23,040 nucleotides of DNA, from positions 1-23,040 of the IMG/VR virus record IMGVR_UViG_3300009180_000227; one strand, 5' to 3'. This DNA comes from a virus. The notes under the pieces are model-generated. The model was not told the DNA's origin. It made no database searches and saw nothing but the letters and a program-made list of their open reading frames with translations. Shown here one piece after another: positions 1-6,249 of the stretch. A program made the translations under genes and the position numbers. The stretch's first letter is position 1; every line of letters starts with the position of its first letter.

Positions 1-89
1 ACGCCATTACCGTCCAGAATGTCTTGATTGCGGACTACAGAAACGTGAATCACGTATCCCTGGTCGTCAATTTGTGCAAAGTGTGCCAT
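1..89 (-). CDS. N-terminus of a MAHFA-type phage protein (partial)
   Basis: Only the first 29 codons are in the window; the gene runs off the left edge. The ATG at 89-87 lies 2 bases past the TAA of the upstream glycine-rich fibre gene, so the two are probably translated together. The visible protein begins MAHFAQIDDQGYVIHVSVV. This resembles the start of a small protein family often found near tail fibre genes in phages of marine and freshwater bacteria (recalled similarity, not searched). Its function is not known to me. No separate promoter or boundary motif is visible at this junction. Confidence 0.7.
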   Translation of the reverse strand, partial: MAHFAQIDDQGYVIHVSVVRNQDILDGNG

Positions 90-91
90 GG

Positions 92-2113
92 TTACTCGGG
101 GTATTGAATAATTACAATTCCAGCCCCCCCGGTTCCGCCTGACTGAACATAGCCCCCTCCACCTCCTCCGCCACCACCGCCGGTATTGGTAGTTCCTGGA
201 GTTGCAGTAGCAGTTGGATACGGGGAGCTATAAATTCCAGTCCAATTCACATCACCGCCTGTTCCACCCCCGCCTACGCCGCCAGGGCGGCCCATGACAC
301 CAGTATTAGTAATCGGCGAGCCGGGAGGTGCTGGAGATGCACCTCCGCCAGACCCCCCTCCACCAGCAAAATATCTATATCCAGCAACTGGACCAGGAGT
401 TCCATAGGAAGATGGTGATAATACTGAGTACCACCCAGCACCACCGATGCCGCCACCAACTGGAGGGTTATTTAATCCGCTTTCGGTTGAAGTGCCGGGA
501 CCGTTACCTCCGCTAGCACCAGCACCACCTCCTCCAGATCCAGTCGAAGGGTTTGTAGGGAATCCTGAAAATGATCCACCTGAATTTCCTTGAATCAATG
601 GGGATGGGGATGCTGCTCCACCTGTTCCTGCGGTATTAGAAAAAGGCTTCCCAACACCTCCTCCAGAACCGCCACTACCTCCAGGAGTGGCAGCAGAACT
701 AGTGCCAGCACCGCCACCATACGCAATAATTTGGAGTGGTCCTGGCAAACCTATTGTTGTATTAGATCCTGAACTATCACTAGGGCCACCCGTACCAACA
801 CTTACAGGGTAAGCTGTGACACTTACTGGCATCTGCTTTCCAACTCTTACGGAAGAGCCTGGGTTCCAAAGATATGCTTCAGGAACAGAAAGTGGAGTTG
901 TTATGGAAGTATCAATAGAGGTAACAAATCCACCGGCACCGCCCCCTCCACCAGTTGCTCTGATAGCACCTGGAGCTGAACCGCCGCCACCGCCACCGCC
1001 AACCGCAAGATATTCAACAAATTGCAATGATGGGTCAGTAATCGTAAATGTTCCAGGAGCGCTAAAAATATGTCGCCAAACTCCTGGATGCTCTGGGTGT
1101 GTACTTGGTTCTATCGTGCCACCAGTAGCCCTAGAGTAGGGTGCTGGTTTTCTATATCTAATGCAAACAATGCCTGAGCCACCAGTAGCAGAAGTAGGCG
1201 CAGGCACTACGGATTGACCGCCATACCCACTATTTGCAATAGCAATTCTTGCAGGAGTAGCGGGAGTAAAAGATCTACCCCCCGCCGAATATCCACCGGC
1301 CGCAACCAATGAGTACCAATATGTATAATTTGCTGCTGGTATAGCTCGACCAACAATATCCGCAGGAAATTCTGGAATAATTTTTCCCGGTCCAAAATTA
1401 TTTCCAGTTCCTCCAGGCCCTCCAGCACCCCCGCCAGCACCACCTAATGCCGAAGGACCGCCCGGTCCCCCAGGCGACCCGTTATATCCCTGTCTTGGAA
1501 TAGTTGTAGGAGTAGCTATTCCGCCGGGACCGCCATTGTTGGCAGGGTATATAGAGCCGCCGCCGCCGCCGCCAGACCCCCCGCTTCCTCCGGTAGTCAG
1601 GGGAGATGACCCAGGAGGGCCCGGATTAGCCCCGCCACCCCCGCCACCCCCTGTAGCCGTAACTCCAAAAGCACTTGATGGACTTCCATTCCTAGGTGTT
1701 CCTGGAGTTCCAGGAACGTTAGGACCTCCAGCTCCTACCGAAATTGTATAAACTCCAGGAGTATTATTTACAGATACACTTCCGTACAATAATCCACCAC
1801 CTCCGCCTCCGCCTGCATAGGTTGGGGCCTCAATAGTACCCCCACCGCCAGCAACAATTAAATAATTTACAGAATCTATTGCTGCAGAAGGACGAGTTAC
1901 GGTAAAGTTACCACCAGCAGTAAAAATATGATAAATATAGCCATCACCACCATCAAAAACTGTACCGCCTGTGGCGTAGGCACCATTGCCAGGGGCGTTA
2001 TCAAACGTGTAAAACTCCCTAGCTTTGCCGCTGGCGCTAAAACGAGTAACAGGAGAACCTGCCTTCCAGTCTTTACCTCGACCGCCAAGTGAATTAACGC
2101 TTCTTCCAGCCAC
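92..2113 (-). CDS. Glycine-rich tail fibre/adhesin with two tandem Gly-rich domains
   Basis: A 673-residue protein starting at GTG (2113-2111), 3 bases after the stop of the preceding gene. It holds two copies of one domain. Copy 1 is at about residues 48-322: GYIYHIFTAGGNFTVT, then YLIVAGGGG, long glycine runs, and closing SGIVCIRYRK. Copy 2 is at about 330-673: VWRHIFSAPGTFTIT, YLAVGGGGGGG, glycine runs, and closing AGIVIIQYPE at the extreme C-terminus. This beta-strand, poly-Gly, beta-strand layout is known for Gly-rich phage fibre domains, which can form polyglycine II sandwiches at receptor-binding tips. A receptor-binding or distal fibre role is inferred from this and from its position at the end of the tail cluster. 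Proline-rich reading frames on the plus strand here are mirror images of the glycine codons. Confidence 0.85.
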   Translation of the reverse strand: MAGRSVNSLGGRGKDWKAGSPVTRFSASGKAREFYTFDNAPGNGAYATGGTVFDGGDGYIYHIFTAGGNFTVTRPSAAIDSVNYLIVAGGGGTIEAPTYAGGGGGGGLLYGSVSVNNTPGVYTISVGAGGPNVPGTPGTPRNGSPSSAFGVTATGGGGGGGANPGPPGSSPLTTGGSGGSGGGGGGSIYPANNGGPGGIATPTTIPRQGYNGSPGGPGGPSALGGAGGGAGGPGGTGNNFGPGKIIPEFPADIVGRAIPAANYTYWYSLVAAGGYSAGGRSFTPATPARIAIANSGYGGQSVVPAPTSATGGSGIVCIRYRKPAPYSRATGGTIEPSTHPEHPGVWRHIFSAPGTFTITDPSLQFVEYLAVGGGGGGGSAPGAIRATGGGGGAGGFVTSIDTSITTPLSVPEAYLWNPGSSVRVGKQMPVSVTAYPVSVGTGGPSDSSGSNTTIGLPGPLQIIAYGGGAGTSSAATPGGSGGSGGGVGKPFSNTAGTGGAASPSPLIQGNSGGSFSGFPTNPSTGSGGGGAGASGGNGPGTSTESGLNNPPVGGGIGGAGWYSVLSPSSYGTPGPVAGYRYFAGGGGSGGGASPAPPGSPITNTGVMGRPGGVGGGGTGGDVNWTGIYSSPYPTATATPGTTNTGGGGGGGGGGYVQSGGTGGAGIVIIQYPE

Positions 2114-2116
2114 GGA

Positions 2117-2482
2117 TCAAGCCTCCAAGTCTCCCAGAAGGAGAACGTTCAAGTCCTCCCCTGTTGGAGTATTTGTGTTTACAAGTACAAGGGCGTCGTT
2201 TGTGCCGGTCATAATAATAGGGAAAGCTAGTTCTGTAAAATATGTGTCGTAGGCTTCTAGTGTTAGGCGAAAAATACGGTTACCTGTGCTAGCGGTGCCT
2301 ACGGAGCCGCTGCTGTTTTGTATTAGGTGTATGTTTAGTGTTACTGGGTTGACAGTGCTTCGGTTGTGAATAAGAAGCGAACGAACGTAGGTTTTTTTAG
2401 TTGCGGGATTAGCGTAGATAGTTGTTGTTGCGTTTGCTAGGCACGCAACTGGAAATCCAAGACCTGTTTTAGCGAGTGCCAT
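2117..2482 (-). CDS. Small tail-associated structural protein (paralogue of the protein at 8325-8711)
   Basis: A 121-residue protein with no signal peptide or membrane segment. It is rich in beta-branched residues and looks like a compact beta-sandwich. Its core (VRSLLIHNRS, LNIHLIQNSS, a TL..YDT step, and a TGEDLNVLLLGDLE ending) lines up with the 128-residue protein at 8325-8711 (VVRSHAA, LTLYLMQDS, TIDPLDV, MGDVQISYEV). The two are therefore probably paralogues. It starts at an ATG 5 bases after the stop of the preceding adhesin-tip gene and ends just before the GTG of the glycine-rich fibre. A virion role (fibre adaptor or tip subunit) is inferred from context only. Function unrecognised. 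Confidence 0.75.
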   Translation of the reverse strand: MALAKTGLGFPVACLANATTTIYANPATKKTYVRSLLIHNRSTVNPVTLNIHLIQNSSGSVGTASTGNRIFRLTLEAYDTYFTELAFPIIMTGTNDALVLVNTNTPTGEDLNVLLLGDLEA

Positions 2483-2487
2483 CTCAG

Positions 2488-2700
2488 TTACACGAACAGC
2501 ATGGTTTCAATGGTCTCGATGCTGGTTCCGCTGCTTCCTCCTGCCCCAACTTCCACAATGCTCTCCACACCAGACACGCTCTTCTTCAAATAGAGCTTGC
2601 CATCAGTTGTGTTGACTCCTAGCTCCCGCAACTGTAAGTCGCTGGTGGTTGGAACTTTGCCAGCAACTGCTGAGCTTTTGAGCTGGATAGTGTTTGCCAT
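2488..2700 (-). CDS. Short fibre N-terminal-module protein
   Basis: A 70-residue protein beginning MANTIQLKSSAVAGKVPTT, followed by DLQLRELGVNTTDGKLYLKK. This matches, position for position, the first 40 residues of the larger fibre at 2770-3834 (MANT, basic residue, PSS, L..AELAYN, VLYIGKG). That type of N-terminus is common in phage fibre and adhesin proteins, where it probably docks the fibre. Here the module stands nearly alone, with a short Gly/Ser tail and no shaft. An AAGGA element 8 bases before the ATG (2700) is one of the few good ribosome binding sites in the window. It could be a docking or chaperone subunit for a neighbouring fibre, or the remnant of a longer fibre gene. Confidence 0.75.
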   Translation of the reverse strand: MANTIQLKSSAVAGKVPTTSDLQLRELGVNTTDGKLYLKKSVSGVESIVEVGAGGSSGTSIETIETMLFV

Positions 2701-2701
2701 G

Positions 2702-2769
2702 TGGCGATCCTTGGGTGCCTATAAAGGCGGATGCACCCAGTAGAGACTGGGGGTGTTAGCCGAGTTTGC
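2702..2769 (-). promoter_or_regulatory. Structured leader between fibre genes
   Basis: This is a 68-base gap between two minus-strand fibre genes. It contains a perfect hairpin, CCCAGT-AGAG-ACTGGG at 2736-2751, followed on the minus strand by a GGGTGC...GGCACCC pair that could form an alternative stem, and then the AAGGA ribosome binding site. No U-run follows the hairpin, so it does not look like a simple terminator. It also carries a boundary-motif copy at its 5' end (2755-2770). A translation-control or processing role is inferred. Confidence 0.4.
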
Positions 2770-2770
2770 C
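2755..2770 (-). promoter_or_regulatory. Boundary motif copy, long form (before gene 2488-2700)
   Basis: The minus strand reads GGCAAACTCGGCTAAC, a variant of the long form GGMAAYCTCGGTTAC seen before the portal and tape measure genes. Its first G is the last base of the preceding stop codon. It lies 55 bases upstream of the next ATG. Confidence 0.5.
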
Positions 2771-3834
2771 TAAAAGCTGCCGCCGTCGAGTGTTGCGCTG
2801 GGGCTGAGGTAGTCGGTGCCGTCAACCGCTGCGGTGAAGGCGCTGGTGCCGTTGCCCTTAAGAAGACCTGTCAATGTGGTTGCGCCTGTGCCGCCATCAC
2901 CTACAGCCAGCGTTCCGGTAATGGCAGAAGCACCCAGATCCACAGCGATGGCAGTGGATTCAATGACAAGACCACCATTGGCTTTGAGATTGGTGGAGAA
3001 AGTGGTGTCCGTGAGAGCGAGGCCGTTACCAGCGCTGTAGTTGGTGCCGCTGGAGTTGATGGTGATCGAGCCGCTGGCGTTGGTGATCGTGACTCCAGTG
3101 CCAGCAGTTAGCGTTGCTTTGGTGAGACCGCCGCTGCTGTTACCGATAAGCAGTTGACCGCTGGAGTAGGTGGTTGCACCAGTACCGCCGTAAGCACTGC
3201 CAACTGCAGTGCCCTGCCATGTGCCGGTGCCGATTGTGCCGACGCTGGTGAGGGAGGAGCTGGTGACGCCGCTGCCGAGGGCAGTGCCGCTGAGCACTGA
3301 AGTGCCGTTGATGTAGAACGCCTTGCCACTTGCAAGATCAACGTGCTCGCTGGAGGTCCAGGCGCTGGTTGAGCTGACCCAATTAAATGTTTTGTCGGTG
3401 GCACCTTTGAGGCTGATGCCGCCACCGTTGGCTGTGGTGTCGGTAGGGGAGCCGACGTTACCCAGGGTTATGTTTTTGTCGGCTACGTCAACGGTCGTGG
3501 AGTTAACGGTTGTGGTTGTGCCGGAAACTGTGAGGTTGCCCCCAACCGTGACGTTGCTTGTTGTACTGATTGTGCTAATCGTCGCACTGCTCAGGTCAAC
3601 AGTGCCCGTGAAGGTTTTGTTACCGCTGATGGTCTGAGCGCCGGACAGCGATACGAAGGCACCGGGGCCGCCAATCGCAGGCACGGTTGTTGCAGTGCCG
3701 CCAGCACCACCCGTACCCTTACCGATATAAAGTACGTCCTCGACCTCGTTGTAGGCGAGTTCTGCGTTGGCCAGTGAAGACGGTGCGCCTGCGCTACCGC
3801 TAGTACGACGCTTAATGCGCAGGGTGTTGGCCAC
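2770..3834 (-). CDS. Tail fibre / adhesin protein
   Basis: A 354-residue protein starting at GTG (3834-3832) and very rich in Gly, Thr and Ser. Residues 1-40 form the MANT-type N-terminal module shared with the small protein at 2488-2700. Residues about 60-130 hold repeating beta-strand steps (SLSGAQTISGNKTFTGTVDL, VGGNLTVSGTTTTVNS, VADKNITLGN) typical of beta-helical fibre shafts. GGTGATT occurs twice, at 216-222 and 314-320, each followed by a GLLKGNG or GQLLIGNSSG step, a hallmark of many cyanophage and other marine phage fibres. It ends TLDGGSF, much like the DGGNF ending of the neighbouring 93-residue protein. It is probably a trimeric side or tip fibre; no receptor can be named. Confidence 0.85.
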   Translation of the reverse strand: MANTLRIKRRTSGSAGAPSSLANAELAYNEVEDVLYIGKGTGGAGGTATTVPAIGGPGAFVSLSGAQTISGNKTFTGTVDLSSATISTISTTSNVTVGGNLTVSGTTTTVNSTTVDVADKNITLGNVGSPTDTTANGGGISLKGATDKTFNWVSSTSAWTSSEHVDLASGKAFYINGTSVLSGTALGSGVTSSSLTSVGTIGTGTWQGTAVGSAYGGTGATTYSSGQLLIGNSSGGLTKATLTAGTGVTITNASGSITINSSGTNYSAGNGLALTDTTFSTNLKANGGLVIESTAIAVDLGASAITGTLAVGDGGTGATTLTGLLKGNGTSAFTAAVDGTDYLSPSATLDGGSF

Positions 3835-3860
3835 GGGCTCTTGGCGTTACAGTGTTTCGC

Positions 3861-3870
3861 CTAGGTTTCC
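3861..3870 (-). promoter_or_regulatory. Boundary motif GGAAACCTAG (before the fibre gene at 2770-3834)
   Basis: An exact minus-strand GGAAACCTAG in the 42-base gap after the stop of the 93-residue gene. It lies 26 bases upstream of the GTG start of the fibre gene. No Shine-Dalgarno sequence is obvious between motif and start. Confidence 0.6.
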
Positions 3871-3876
3871 CCTACT

Positions 3877-4158
3877 TCAAAAATTCCCGCCGTCAGTTAG
3901 GGTCACAACAGTGTTGACATCGTTACCCACCCACTGAGAAGTCTCCTCGTCATACACAAGCACGCTTCCGCCCACTCGTTCTGAAGTGTTCACGTCCTCC
4001 AACTGGGCGAGGTAGGTAATGTATGGAGGGCCTATGGGACCTTCGGTAACAACCTCGACTACAGCCGGTGCAGATGGCGTGGTGATTTCAATGACTTGTG
4101 CTGCTACTTCAGTGAGTAGTACCTGGCCGGTGCTGAGTACCTCTGCAGTGTTGGCCAT
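3877..4158 (-). CDS. Small fibre-region protein ending in DGGNF
   Basis: A 93-residue protein. It starts MANTAEVLSTGQVLLTEV, ends VVTLTDGGNF, and is acidic and beta-rich with a collagen-like GPIGPP step near residues 55-60. The MANT start and the DGGxF ending are both shared with the fibre at 2770-3834, which suggests a common assembly or trimerisation scheme for these small proteins. It starts at an ATG 3 bases after the stop of the 114-residue gene. It is probably a virion component of the tail tip. Exact role unrecognised. Confidence 0.7.
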   Translation of the reverse strand: MANTAEVLSTGQVLLTEVAAQVIEITTPSAPAVVEVVTEGPIGPPYITYLAQLEDVNTSERVGGSVLVYDEETSQWVGNDVNTVVTLTDGGNF

Positions 4159-4161
4159 CGG

Positions 4162-4506
4162 TTAGGCAGGGGTGGTGTAGCCCTCTGAGGGGCGGACGAT
4201 TCCTTCTAAGTAGTATTCGCGCAGCCCGTCGCCGTTGATCAGCATCACGTCGTAACGCGCCTCCGTAGGCAATGTTGCTGTGATCGCGTAGGGCAACAGG
4301 AGTTGGGTTTCGCCTGTAACAGGGGCGTCCACCGTCACGGTAAAGTCGCCGTATTTGGTGGTGCGATCTTTGCTCCACACCTGCGCAAGGATGTCCCAGC
4401 CGGTGAGGTTGATGGCGGTGCCTTCGCTGTCCTTGAAGCGTACCGTCAACGGGAAATCGGCCCTGCGCTGGGGGCGGATGTTATAAGTTGCGGGGGTGAT
4501 CGCCAT
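4162..4506 (-). CDS. Small Ig-like/baseplate-type structural protein
   Basis: A 114-residue protein. RADFPLTVRFKDSEGTAINL is followed by TGWDILAQVWSK and a C-terminal RYDVMLINGDGLREYYLEG. This pattern (a polar beta-sandwich in which 'added' properties of a field are described by LTG and QVR-like steps) resembles the N-terminal domain of BppU-like baseplate upper proteins and related phage Ig-like domains; this is my recollection, not a search result. The ATG sits 3 bases after a boundary motif whose TAG is also the stop of the upstream gene, so upstream stop, motif and this start lie within 13 bases. A tail-tip structural role is inferred. Confidence 0.65.
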   Translation of the reverse strand: MAITPATYNIRPQRRADFPLTVRFKDSEGTAINLTGWDILAQVWSKDRTTKYGDFTVTVDAPVTGETQLLLPYAITATLPTEARYDVMLINGDGLREYYLEGIVRPSEGYTTPA

Positions 4507-4509
4507 GGC

Positions 4510-4519
4510 CTAGGTTTCC
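4510..4519 (-). promoter_or_regulatory. Boundary motif GGAAACCTAG (before gene 4162-4506)
   Basis: An exact minus-strand copy. Its TAG is the stop codon of the gene at 4510-4920, and the next ATG follows after three bases. If it were a promoter element, the transcript would be nearly leaderless. Confidence 0.6.
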
Positions 4520-4920
4520 CCGGAACCTGAGTTGCCATCAGGCGCGGTGCGGATCGTCACGCGCATTTGAGCAGAGGGTCCGAGGCCCTCGGGCACGGTC
4601 ACCGTGCTCACGGTGCTGTCGGGGTAATACCAAGTAATGATTCCTGCTGCGCTGGTCAAATTGGTACTGCGTGACCAGTCGATGAGAAATACGTTCCATT
4701 CGCGGAACGCTTGGCGGTTGGTGTAGCTGGCAACTGGGGTCAGGGCGGGGTCGCGCAGAATGATTAGCTCCAGCCCGCTTACGACGGTGCCGGCAGGTAA
4801 GGATTCGCCGCTGGAGCGCACGCTCACAGCTGGGGTGGTCATCCCGTTGCCGAGCGTGTAAACGCCTAGATACTCGACGAGCACTGTCTCCAGCTCGTTT
4901 CGTAGGGTGAGAACGTCCAT
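4510..4920 (-). CDS. Hypothetical tail-region protein
   Basis: A 136-residue protein. The N-terminus MDVLTLRNELETVLVEYLGV is helical, followed by TTPAVSVRSSGESLPAG, a beta-strand GLELIILRDP, and FREWNVFLIDWS. The layout of an N-terminal helix plus an alternating beta sheet, with a tryptophan 'W.VFLIDWS' strand, recalls small tail-terminator or tail-completion folds, but I cannot name a family. It ends in GSGET, with the ET codons and stop forming part of a boundary motif. It starts 3 bases after another motif copy. It is most likely a virion or assembly protein of the tail. Confidence 0.65.
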   Translation of the reverse strand: MDVLTLRNELETVLVEYLGVYTLGNGMTTPAVSVRSSGESLPAGTVVSGLELIILRDPALTPVASYTNRQAFREWNVFLIDWSRSTNLTSAAGIITWYYPDSTVSTVTVPEGLGPSAQMRVTIRTAPDGNSGSGET

Positions 4921-4923
4921 GGG

Positions 4924-4933
4924 CTAGGTTTCC
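4924..4933 (-). promoter_or_regulatory. Boundary motif GGAAACCTAG (before gene 4510-4920)
   Basis: An exact minus-strand copy. Its TAG is the stop of the frameshift-extension frame, and the next ATG begins 3 bases later. This is the same compact stop/motif/start arrangement as at 4510-4519. Confidence 0.6.
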
Positions 4934-5574
4934 GCCCGTTGCAGCAATAGACCAGCTTCGATCCAACCCATTGCATTACGTTTGGGGAGCACAAGGTCGT
5001 AGGTAAGCAGTGGTTTGTCGAGGTCGCGGACACGCACCGGACCGCAAATTTGGCCGCGCACCAGCACCAATCCTCCGCGCAGGTTTTTGCCCTCCCACTG
5101 GGGATGGACAATAAAAATATTGTGGTCGTCGCTGTGAAAAGCGCGGCACGCGGGCAGCGTTGTGGTTTCCTTGGCTGATGCCAAAATTTGCGGCCACACC
5201 GAAAGCAGTAGAGGTGGGGTTTTGTCCTCGTGGCGTAGTGCCAACGCAATCGCCGCCACCTCCGCTGAAAACACAGCAGCTTCATCCTCTTCTTTTTTGT
5301 GGAACAACGCGAAGTCCAGTAGGCCGAGGGGCTTGGTTTTGCTGGTGTCCACAGCAAGATTGCGCGTCATCGCTGTGAGCTGGGCGATGGGAAGCTCATT
5401 CAGCGCTGCGGTTTCGCGGCGGATGCGTTGCAGGTGGCGCCAGGCGCTTAAGACCGTATCGCGCAGTTCTCGGCGGAAGGTGTCTCGGTGGAATTGGCCG
5501 GGGTATCCGTGGAAGAGGTCGTAGGCGATTTGCGCCCAGTCCGTTTCATTCCTTTTCCAGAGGCCGGCGACGGC
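4924..5574 (-). CDS. -1 frame extension of the chaperone-like gene (joined by frameshift)
   Basis: This is an open frame of 216 codons with no usable start until an ATG at 5370 that lacks a ribosome binding site. The 68 codons before that ATG read as good protein (LWKRNETDWAQIAYDLFHG, then FRRELRDTVLSAWRHLQRIR). They are therefore probably translated by slipping from the frame of 5448-6098. This frame is closed upstream by a TGA at 5610-5608, just before the A AAA AAG heptamer at 5580-5574. The C-terminal half (VAAIALALRHEDKTPPLLL, GGLVLVRGQ, PVRVRDLDKPLLTYDLVLP) is compact and beta-rich. In known tail-assembly chaperones (lambda gpG/gpGT) the extension made by -1 slippage binds tail proteins. 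That parallel is inference. The alternative is a lesion or sequencing error in the A6 run splitting one gene. Confidence 0.7.
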   Translation of the reverse strand, partial: AVAGLWKRNETDWAQIAYDLFHGYPGQFHRDTFRRELRDTVLSAWRHLQRIRRETAALNELPIAQLTAMTRNLAVDTSKTKPLGLLDFALFHKKEEDEAAVFSAEVAAIALALRHEDKTPPLLLSVWPQILASAKETTTLPACRAFHSDDHNIFIVHPQWEGKNLRGGLVLVRGQICGPVRVRDLDKPLLTYDLVLPKRNAMGWIEAGLLLQRAET

Positions 5575-6098
5575 TTTTTTAGTTCTGCTTCGCTGGTCGG
5601 CTCGACCTCACGACCCTCGGAAGCTTGCTCGTCTTGTACTAGTTGCCAGATGTCGTTGTAGAGCGCTTTGTCGAGTTTGCGGGTGTTTGCGGTGTCCCAG
5701 TTGGGGAGGTTTAGCCGGCAACGCAAGATAGCGGTGACGTTCGCATCCATGTTGCGCTGGCCACTGGCTGCATAAATTCGCGCCACCCGTTGGATTGCGT
5801 CAGCGTGCTTGACGCGGATCGCTTCAGCAGCAGGCTCCAAATCCTTGCCGCTCAGTGATGCCTCCACCAACTCGAACGCTTCGAGCAGAGAGATACCCTC
5901 CTGAACCGCGATGCCGTCTGCAATCTGAGCGCCCTCCACAAAGGCGCTTTGCTCGGAACTCAATAGCTCAGAAACTGTGGCGCTTTCTTCAACCGTGAGA
6001 CCCCCAAGAACGGGAATCTCCAGGATGCCGCTGTTGGTGTTGCCGACCCGCCGGGGGGCATGTGCAGCAGGGGGCTGAATGAAGGGGAGAGCAGACAT
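5448..6098 (-). CDS. Tail-assembly chaperone-like protein, zero frame
   Basis: A 216-residue frame starting at the ATG at 6098. Residues about 25-45 (ILEIPVLGGLTVEESATV) and the helical stretch to about residue 165 (NVTAILRCRLNLPNWDTANT, KLDKALYNDIWQLVQDEQ) look like a folded domain. I recall similar segments in tail-assembly proteins of cyanobacterial phages and prophages, unverified. From codon 176 the frame turns into Ser/Thr/Pro-rich low-complexity sequence and stops at 5448, as expected when a gene is read past its frameshift. Slipping at codons 174-175 (AAA AAG) would give a fusion of about 391 residues ending at 4924. Its position downstream of the tail-tip genes rather than before the tape measure is unusual for a chaperone, so the function is tentative. 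Confidence 0.7.
   Translation of the reverse strand: MSALPFIQPPAAHAPRRVGNTNSGILEIPVLGGLTVEESATVSELLSSEQSAFVEGAQIADGIAVQEGISLLEAFELVEASLSGKDLEPAAEAIRVKHADAIQRVARIYAASGQRNMDANVTAILRCRLNLPNWDTANTRKLDKALYNDIWQLVQDEQASEGREVEPTSEAELKKPSPASGKGMKRTGRKSPTTSSTDTPANSTETPSAENCAIRS
5574..5580 (-). other. Slippery heptamer A AAA AAG for -1 frameshifting
   Basis: In the zero frame the codons are CTA AAA AAG, giving the X XXY YYZ heptamer A AAA AAG, the same as the E. coli dnaX slip site. It lies 28 bases after the only stop that closes the -1 frame upstream. A short GCCG-TCGC-CGGC stem could form directly after it. I see no clear Shine-Dalgarno-like stimulator at the dnaX spacing. Confidence 0.7.
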
Positions 6099-6114
6099 AC
6101 TGGGGAGCAGTTCC

Positions 6115-6249
6115 CTATTTAGGGCGGGTAAGCTTCTCCCGCAGCTTAGTGTCCTTTTCTCGGGCCAGTAGTGCCTGCTTGCGGTTGACTTGGGCGATCA
6201 GCTGAGCGCGTTGGATCAGCTGCTGGAGGTCAGGGTTGTACGAGTTCAT
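6115..6249 (-). CDS. 44-residue helical small protein
   Basis: A small gene of 45 codons including the stop. Its ATG (6249-6247) overlaps the TAA of the 540-residue gene as TAATG, which is good evidence for coupled translation. The product starts MNSYNPDLQQLIQRAQLIAQ and continues through a charged helix (KQALLAREKDTKLREKL) to RPK. The whole chain is predicted as one amphipathic helix. It stops 16 bases before the ATG of the chaperone-like gene. It may be an assembly factor or a small tail-tip component. Family not recognised. Confidence 0.6.
   Translation of the reverse strand: MNSYNPDLQQLIQRAQLIAQVNRKQALLAREKDTKLREKLTRPK

Noticed and set aside
816-1751. Proline-rich open frames on the plus strand
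   Set aside because: They are the mirror image of glycine codons in the minus-strand fibre gene, have no ribosome binding site and are interrupted often.
92-4158. Diversity-generating retroelement target near the fibre genes
   Set aside because: No reverse transcriptase gene and no template repeat with adenine-biased differences is visible.
4866-5357. A 163-residue overlapping minus-strand frame
   Set aside because: It overlaps the well-formed -1 frame extension, has unbalanced Cys/Arg/Trp content, and crosses a boundary motif and the start of the next gene.
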